Assembly: GCA_026986235.1 (NCBI GenBank)
Contig: JALSOY010000179.1
Span: 1 to 9,909 of the forward strand
Direction: 5' to 3'
DNA length: 9,909 nt
From: Caldifarciminota bacterium
Lineage (GTDB): Bacteria > Hydrothermota > Hydrothermia > B15-G9 > WFZT01
Shown: piece by piece, positions 6,536 through 9,909 of the stretch
Layout: every line of letters begins with the position of its first letter
How positions within the stretch are numbered: position 1 is the first letter of the stretch
Translations under genes and position numbers: made by a program
Notes under the pieces: generated by a model
The model's input: only the letters and a program-made list of their open reading frames with translations
Told to the model about the DNA's origin: nothing
The model's database searches: none

Positions 6536-6663
6536 TTAAAGCCACTACCTCCAGGGGACTCAGAATTCCCAAAGAAAGTATCATGGAAATCCTTTAAAGT
6601 TGTGCATACTATAGTCATCCGCAAAGTTCCTTATAAGGAGGGATTGAAGATTAAGAGGTAGGC
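6536..6663. other. Non-coding stretch between hairpin and REP cluster
   Basis: No supportable reading frame. The only local structure is a perfect 12-bp palindrome TCCTTATAAGGA at 6628-6639, immediately followed by GGG. No RNA gene is recognisable. Confidence 0.5.
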
Positions 6664-6862
6664 ATCCCCCTATGTCACCCTTCTGAAGGAGGGGGATCTT
6701 GGTCTCCTAAAATCCCGTCTTTTGTCAAACGGGGGATTCCTCATCCCAAAATCCCCCTTGGAGAAGGGGGAAACAGGGGGATTGAATTTAAGTGATTTAC
6801 ATCCTCCTTCTGAAGGAGGGGGACTTCGGTGTTCCAAATCCCACTTTGCTAAGAGGAAGACA
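6664..6862. repeat. Cluster of five REP-like palindromic units
   Basis: Five inverted repeats share a C-run/G-run plan (AATCCCCCTT ... AAGGGGGATT). Unit 1, 6664-6697: ATCCCCCT pairs with AGGGGGAT around CCTTC-T-GAAGG. Unit 2, 6710-6738: AATCCCGT pairs with ACGGGGGATT. Unit 3, 6750-6783: CCCCCTT-GGAG-AAGGGGG, followed by a second GGGGGATT that could instead pair with the first AATCCCCC. Unit 4, 6801-6822: CCTCCTTC-T-GAAGGAGG. Unit 5, about 6836-6862, is decayed (CCCACTTTGCTAAGAGG). Such C/G-run palindromes are typical dispersed intergenic repeats in many bacteria. The block separates two transcription units and does not encode protein. Confidence 0.8.
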
Positions 6863-6873
6863 TGGTGTTCGAT

Positions 6874-6895
6874 AATTGCATCAGGTTTTGCAATT
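6874..6895. promoter_or_regulatory. Inverted repeat upstream of tdh, candidate operator
   Basis: AATTGCA (6874-6880) and TGCAATT (6889-6895) form a perfect 7-bp inverted repeat with an 8-bp spacer, the geometry of a dimeric regulator site. It overlaps a weaker possible promoter, TTGCAT (6876-6881), 17 bp, TATAAT (6899-6904), and lies about 70 bp before the start point of the better promoter. No regulator gene for threonine metabolism is visible in the window. Confidence 0.4.
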
Positions 6896-6920
6896 AACTA
6901 TAATTTCCGCTTACCCTGTG

Positions 6921-6949
6921 TTGAACGGTTCATCCCCATGAATTATACT
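6921..6949 (+). promoter_or_regulatory. Promoter of the tdh-kbl operon
   Basis: TTGAAC (6921-6926), an exact 17-bp spacer and TATACT (6944-6949) match 4/6 and 5/6 of the sigma-70-type consensus. Initiation near 6956 gives a leader of about 26 bases with a strong ribosome binding site. This start point lies downstream of the ATG at 6952 and so excludes that codon as the tdh start. Confidence 0.65.
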
Positions 6950-6981
6950 TTGTGCGGGATATTTCACAGGGAGGCTTGAAA

Positions 6982-8010
6982 ATGAAAGCTGTTATGAAAC
7001 AGAAGCCGGGACCCGGCCTCGAAATCGTGGATGCTCCAATACCCGAGGTCGGTCCCCATGATGTGCTTATTAAAGTCATTAAAAATAGTATCTGCGGCAC
7101 AGATGTACACATCTACACATGGGATGAATGGTCCGCTTCCCGCATCAAACCCCCTATCATCTTCGGCCACGAGTTCGTTGGAGAAGTGGTGGAAATCGGC
7201 AAAGAGGTCAAGTCCGTTAATCCCGGGGATTATGTCTCTGCAGAAACTCACATTGCCTGCGGTCACTGTTATCTCTGTAGAACAGGGAACTCCCATATTT
7301 GCGTAAATGTCAGGATTCTGGGGGTGGATGTCAACGGGGCATTTGCGGAATATGTGAAGGTACCCGAGGGAAATGTGTGGAAAACTGACAGGACAATACC
7401 GCCTGAGGTGGCAACCCTTCAGGAACCCTTTGGTAACGCAGTTTATTCCACTCTCGTTGAAGACATAACTGCCAGAACCGTTGCTGTGTTCGGTGGTGGT
7501 CCCATCGGCCTTATGTCAGTCGCCGTGGCAAAGGCAGGGGGAGCCTCCAGAATTTTTCTCATTGAACCCAACGATTTCAGACTTTCCCTCGGAAACAAAA
7601 TGGGAGCCGATAGATTGATTAATCCTCAAAAAGAGAACCCCATAGATGTGATCCTCGATGAAACTGGCGGGCTCGGTGTTGATGTCGTTCTGGAAATGTC
7701 CGGAGCTGAAACCGCCATACAGCAGATGTTCAAGGTCATAAGAAATGGAGGAAGAATCTCCCTCCTTGGCATACCTCACAGGAAAATTTCCATTGATCTT
7801 TCCGAAAATGTGATCTTCAAGGGGCTTAGAATTTATGGAATAACGGGACGGAAGATGTTTGAAACCTGGTATCAATCCACAGCCTTGCTCGCTTCAGGTA
7901 AGGTGGACCTTACCCCTATCATCACACATCAGCTGAAGATTGATGAGATTGAGAAGGGGATGGAACTATTGATCAAAAAAGAGGCAGCAAAGATCGTTAT
8001 GAGTTTTTAG
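6982..8010 (+). CDS. tdh: L-threonine 3-dehydrogenase (zinc, medium-chain dehydrogenase family)
   Basis: Oxidises L-threonine to 2-amino-3-ketobutyrate with NAD+ in the cytoplasm, the first step of threonine to glycine. The 342-residue product matches bacterial Tdh along its length. Catalytic zinc region: CGTDVHIYTWDEW with Cys38, and GHEFVGEV with His63/Glu64. Structural zinc: Cys93, Cys96, Cys99 and Cys107 in CGHCYLC then HIC. EPFGNAVYS is at 148, and the Rossmann loop GGGPIG is at 171-176 with acidic Glu195 after the second strand, consistent with NAD. LEMSG and GRKMFETWY are family-typical. Start: ATG 6982, 7 bases after AGGGAGG (6968-6974), gives MKAVMKQ, matching the family N-terminus; an in-frame ATG at 6952 would add 10 non-homologous residues. 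The kbl gene follows after 10 bp, confirming the pathway. All zinc ligands are present, so it should be active. Confidence 0.95.
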   Translation: MKAVMKQKPGPGLEIVDAPIPEVGPHDVLIKVIKNSICGTDVHIYTWDEWSASRIKPPIIFGHEFVGEVVEIGKEVKSVNPGDYVSAETHIACGHCYLCRTGNSHICVNVRILGVDVNGAFAEYVKVPEGNVWKTDRTIPPEVATLQEPFGNAVYSTLVEDITARTVAVFGGGPIGLMSVAVAKAGGASRIFLIEPNDFRLSLGNKMGADRLINPQKENPIDVILDETGGLGVDVVLEMSGAETAIQQMFKVIRNGGRISLLGIPHRKISIDLSENVIFKGLRIYGITGRKMFETWYQSTALLASGKVDLTPIITHQLKIDEIEKGMELLIKKEAAKIVMSF

Positions 8011-8020
8011 GAGGTGAAGT

Positions 8021-9202
8021 ATGGGAAAGCTCGATTTTATCCGTGAAGAAATAGAAAATTTGAAGAAAGAAGGACTTTACATCACTATCAGGACCATAGA
8101 ATCTCCTCAGGGTGCCTGGATCATCGTGGATGGCAAAAAGGTACTGAATCTGTGTTCAAACAACTACCTGGGCTTTGCCAACCACCCGAAGCTCAGGGAG
8201 AAGGCAGAGGAAGCGATCGAGAGATTTGGTGTCGGCCCTGCAGCCGTTAGAACAATAGCAGGTACCATGTCACTCCACAACGAGCTGGAAAGGAAACTCG
8301 CGGAGTTCAAAGGAGCGGAGGCAACCATATCCTTCCAGAGTGGATTCAACGCCAATCTGGCAACCATACCTGCTCTCGTCGGCCGTGGAGACGCCATTTT
8401 CTCTGACGAGTTGAACCATGCGTCAATAATTGATGGATCGAGACTTTCGAGGGCAACCATTATTAGATACAATCACAATGATCCTGTGGACCTTGAGAAG
8501 AAACTCAAAGAGGAGGGACCAAAGTACAGGAGGAAGCTCGTCGTTACTGATGGCGTATTTTCCATGGATGGAGATATTGCTCCTTTGCCCGAGATTGCAG
8601 AAGTTGCCGAAAAGTACGACGCTATCCTTATGGTTGACGACGCACACGGTGAAGGCGTTCTTGGAAGGGGCGGTAGAGGTATCGTTGACCACTTTGGACT
8701 ACACGGGAGAGTTGACATCGAGGTGGGAACACTGTCCAAGGCATTTGGAGTGGTCGGTGGATATGTGGCAGGTTCAAAAGAAATCGTTGAGTATTTGAAA
8801 CAGAAAGCGAGACCTTTCCTGTTCTCCAGTGCAGTAACGCCTCCGGATGTGGCGGCCTCTATCGCTGCCGTGGATATCCTTACAGAATCTGACGAACTGG
8901 TGAATAAGCTGTGGGATAACGCTAAATACTTCAAAGAAGGCATGAAAAAACTCGGCTTCGATACAGGTAAAAGCCAGACCCCCATTACTCCGGTCATGCT
9001 GGGAGAGGCAACCGTTGCACAGGAATTTTCAAAAAGGTTGTTTGAGGAAGGGATTTTTGCTCAGGCAATCGGGTATCCCACAGTTCCCCGTGGAAAGGCC
9101 AGAATAAGAGTTATGATCTCCGCTACCCATTCCAGAGAGGACCTGGACTTTGCCCTTGAGAAATTTGCAAAGGTCGGGAAAGAACTGGGCGTTATAGGTT
9201 AA
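8021..9202 (+). CDS. kbl: 2-amino-3-ketobutyrate CoA ligase (glycine C-acetyltransferase)
   Basis: PLP enzyme of the alpha-oxoamine synthase family; cleaves 2-amino-3-ketobutyrate with CoA to glycine and acetyl-CoA, in the cytoplasm. Seen here: LCSNNYLGFANHP at 44, VRTIAGTMSLHNELE at 76, DELNHASIIDGSRL at 129 (His133), VTDGVFSMDGD at 175, VDDAHGEG at 205, and the PLP lysine in GTLSKAFG (Lys240), then RPFLFSSAVTPP and a C-terminal GKARIRVMISATHS. Its 393 residues match the family's usual length of about 395. Related enzymes (BioF, HemA, serine palmitoyltransferase) are possible on fold alone, but the NHASIIDG motif and the tdh neighbour make Kbl the clear choice. AGGAGGTG at 8009-8016 overlaps the tdh stop codon and sits just before the ATG, so both genes are on one transcript and probably coupled. 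The next gene starts directly after the TAA. Confidence 0.93.
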   Translation: MGKLDFIREEIENLKKEGLYITIRTIESPQGAWIIVDGKKVLNLCSNNYLGFANHPKLREKAEEAIERFGVGPAAVRTIAGTMSLHNELERKLAEFKGAEATISFQSGFNANLATIPALVGRGDAIFSDELNHASIIDGSRLSRATIIRYNHNDPVDLEKKLKEEGPKYRRKLVVTDGVFSMDGDIAPLPEIAEVAEKYDAILMVDDAHGEGVLGRGGRGIVDHFGLHGRVDIEVGTLSKAFGVVGGYVAGSKEIVEYLKQKARPFLFSSAVTPPDVAASIAAVDILTESDELVNKLWDNAKYFKEGMKKLGFDTGKSQTPITPVMLGEATVAQEFSKRLFEEGIFAQAIGYPTVPRGKARIRVMISATHSREDLDFALEKFAKVGKELGVIG

Positions 9203-9412
9203 ATGGATAACTGGAAAGTAGTAAAGGTAACAAGTGGCCTGCCCGAAGCTCACATCGTCAAAGGATTACTTGAGGCCAGCGATATACCGGTAAGGCTTGA
9301 ATACGAAGCCATCGGTCAGATTTACGGTCTCACGGTTGATGGCCTCGGGCAGGTCAAAGTTCTCGTCCCAGAAGAGTACCTGGAGGAAGCACTGGCTATC
9401 CTCTCAGACTGA
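9203..9412 (+). CDS. DUF2007-like small protein
   Basis: A 69-residue protein beginning MDNWKVVKV. It matches the pattern of the DUF2007 family (putative signal-transducing protein): W-x-V-V-x-[VT] at the start, then EAHIVKGLLEASDIPVRL, and a final VKVLVPEEYLEEALAIL, giving a ferredoxin-like beta-alpha-beta layout. These proteins are short, cytoplasmic and of unproven function, often proposed to bind a small ligand or partner. The ATG follows the kbl TAA with no gap and only a short AGG as ribosome binding site, so it is probably translated by coupling to kbl. That suggests a link to the threonine operon, though simple hitch-hiking is possible. No terminator is visible after it. Confidence 0.7.
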   Translation: MDNWKVVKVTSGLPEAHIVKGLLEASDIPVRLEYEAIGQIYGLTVDGLGQVKVLVPEEYLEEALAILSD

Positions 9413-9472
9413 TTTTCACCTGCAGACGGGGATTTATCTAAATTTCAATTTACACAAATCCAGGTGTCTTTC

Positions 9473-9724
9473 TCAAGTGCATCGTGTATAGCGGTTACAT
9501 TCAAAAAAACCGTCTTCAAAGGGTATTGGATGAGGGATCAACTTTAGGAGACATGCTTCAAAGATGCCAACCATACTCATAGTGTACCAGGTATCATTAC
9601 CGGGATCCCTCAGTACCCTTTTGATACCACGAGACGATACCTTGCCAACGAGAGGGAAGAATCACTTTTTGAAGTGACGGCACTCAGCCGATTCTGAGAT
9701 GATTCTCGCATAAAGTCTTCCCAT
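9473..9724 (-). pseudogene. Possible decayed or recoded small gene with in-frame TGA codons
   Basis: Downstream of the DUF89 stop on the same strand, an ATG at 9724 opens a frame reading MGRLYARIISESAECRHFKK, then TGA (9664-9662). It continues with FFPLVGKVSSRGIKRVL, later WYTMSMVGIFEACLLKL and FEDGFFECNRYTRCT, to a second TGA (9475-9473) and 12 more codons to TAA. The segments look protein-like (Trp, paired Cys, acceptable codons) but match no family I can name. There is no good ribosome binding site. Two TGAs suggest nonsense decay; recoding is less likely, since TGA is used as a normal stop elsewhere in the window. The opposite strand also has few stops here, which weakens the case for coding. 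Confidence 0.22.
9516..9624. repeat. Long interrupted inverted repeat (two collinear stems)
   Basis: AAAGGGTA (9518-9525) pairs perfectly with TACCCTTT (9614-9621), and TGAGGGATC (9531-9539) pairs with GATCCCTCA (9604-9612) in the same register. The two stems are separated only by TTGGA on one side and a single G on the other. With a bulged T the outer stem extends to TCA/TGA (9516/9624). The 64-nt loop contains a smaller hairpin GGTA-TCAT-TACC at 9590-9601. About 17 paired bases in two collinear blocks is more than expected by chance; it could be a structured RNA, a 3'-end element or a miniature mobile element. Confidence 0.5.
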
Positions 9725-9750
9725 TATACCAACCAGACTTCATTAACGAC

Positions 9751-9909
9751 CTACCCGATGAGTTTATTCAGGGCAAATACGGGTGTCCCCACGGGTTTAC
9801 CAAGTCTCCTTGATACGACCTGACACTTTATTTGAAGAAGCAAAAAAACATCCCGTGGGGCGTCGTCCAGGGTCTCGAAGTTTGCATGCCCTTTGGCGAG
9901 CACGATGTC
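9751..9909 (-). CDS. DUF89 family protein (ARMT1-like / damage-control phosphatase), C-terminal fragment
   Basis: Only the last 52 residues lie in the window; the 5' part runs off the right edge. The fragment reads DIVLAKGHANFETLDD, then FLLLQIKCQVVSRRLG and PVGTPVFALNKLIG, ending with TAG at 9753-9751. It matches the end of the DUF89 domain, where an Asp followed by [IV]-x-K-G-x-x-N-[YF]-E-[ST]-L lies in the metal/phosphate site and is followed by a Lys-Cys helix (x-x-K-C-x-x-V). Family members are metal-dependent phosphatases acting on damaged sugar phosphates and related metabolites, or protein-modifying enzymes (human ARMT1); the substrate cannot be told from this piece. Here the usual KGQGN reads KGHAN. 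The assignment rests on one conserved motif block, so it is good but not certain. Confidence 0.72.
   Translation of the reverse strand, partial: DIVLAKGHANFETLDDAPRDVFLLLQIKCQVVSRRLGKPVGTPVFALNKLIG

Larger units (their letters stand above)
9413..9750. other. 338-bp stretch without a convincing gene
   Basis: Between the plus-strand threonine operon and the end of the minus-strand DUF89 gene no intact frame above about 60 residues is supported. It holds the long inverted repeat at 9516-9624, a hairpin CTCAG-CCGATT-CTGAG at 9683-9698, and a minus-strand TGGTATAAT (extended -10-like) at 9731-9723. It also holds a minus-strand frame broken by two TGA codons. No tRNA, rRNA or well-known small RNA motif is recognised, and there is no clear terminator for either flanking gene. 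Confidence 0.5.

Noticed and set aside
6664..6862. CRISPR array
   Set aside because: The repeats are palindromes of differing sequence and uneven spacing, without constant repeats, uniform spacers or cas genes.
6722..6979. 85-codon plus-strand frame with PKSPLEKGETGG and PPSEGGG strings
   Set aside because: It is the translation of the REP-like palindromes; such Pro/Gly strings are typical spurious products of C/G-run repeats, and there is no ribosome binding site.
6952..6981. Ten-residue N-terminal extension of Tdh
   Set aside because: The extension is not shared by the family, the ATG at 6982 has a strong AGGGAGG site, and the best promoter would start transcription after 6952.
8473..8997. 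174-codon minus-strand frame inside kbl
   Set aside because: Shadow of a clearly conserved enzyme gene; no ribosome binding site and unnatural Ser/Pro-rich composition.
9297..9491. 64-codon plus-strand frame overlapping the DUF2007-like gene
   Set aside because: It is out of frame with the recognisable DUF2007 sequence, lacks a ribosome binding site and runs into non-coding DNA.
9580..9609. GIPVMIPGTL read on the minus strand, reminiscent of the GxPVxIPG segment of RtcB ligases
   Set aside because: Ten residues only, bounded by stop codons on both sides in that frame, with no RtcB motifs such as the Cys-His metal site nearby.
9516..9664. Selenocysteine recoding with the inverted repeat as a SECIS element
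   Set aside because: A bacterial SECIS begins almost directly after the UGA; here the stem starts about 38 nt downstream of the first TGA and upstream of the second, and TGA is an ordinary stop elsewhere in the window.

Overview
The window looks like chromosomal DNA of a Gram-negative-type (diderm) bacterium, probably thermophilic and from a lineage far from the model organisms. A lipoprotein with a lipobox and a signal-peptide beta-barrel ending in Phe argue for an outer membrane. Heavy use of AGG/AGA for Arg and ATA for Ile, strong AGGAGGTG ribosome binding sites, tight overlapping genes and a SARP/BTAD-type regulator fit a deep-branching thermophile or candidate phylum. The exact phylum is a guess; no rRNA or other marker is present.

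Layout. (1) 84-2961, plus strand: a two-domain NAD(P)H-hydrate repair protein (NnrE-NnrD fusion) whose dehydratase half has lost its catalytic motifs, overlapping a secreted beta-propeller protein by 11 bp. (2) 2945-5104, minus strand: a 719-residue regulator with N-terminal TPR repeats and a C-terminal winged-helix plus BTAD unit; its 3' end overlaps the propeller gene by 17 bp. (3) 5105-5161: a divergent control region with heptamers TGTTAAC/TTGTAAC at 11, 11 and 14 bp steps, the pattern expected of a SARP-family binding site. (4) 5162-6503, plus strand: a three-gene cell-surface operon (58-residue protein, Gly-rich lipoprotein, outer-membrane beta-barrel), each joined by a 4-bp ATGA overlap, followed by a GC-rich hairpin. 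(5) 6540-6920: non-coding DNA with a cluster of REP-like palindromes. (6) 6921-9412, plus strand: a promoter, then tdh and kbl (threonine to glycine plus acetyl-CoA), then a small DUF2007-like protein. (7) 9413-9750: no convincing gene, but a long inverted repeat and a stop-interrupted frame. (8) 9751-9909, minus strand: the C-terminal end of a DUF89 family protein, cut by the window edge.

How it fits together. The regulator very likely controls itself and/or the surface operon through the heptamer array. tdh-kbl is a standard threonine-degradation operon with its own promoter. The NnrE-type protein and the DUF89 protein both belong to families linked to metabolite damage control, but they sit about 8 kb apart and need not be functionally coupled. 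The best candidate for an undescribed system is the TPR-SARP regulator, its direct-repeat array and the small protein/lipoprotein/barrel operon.
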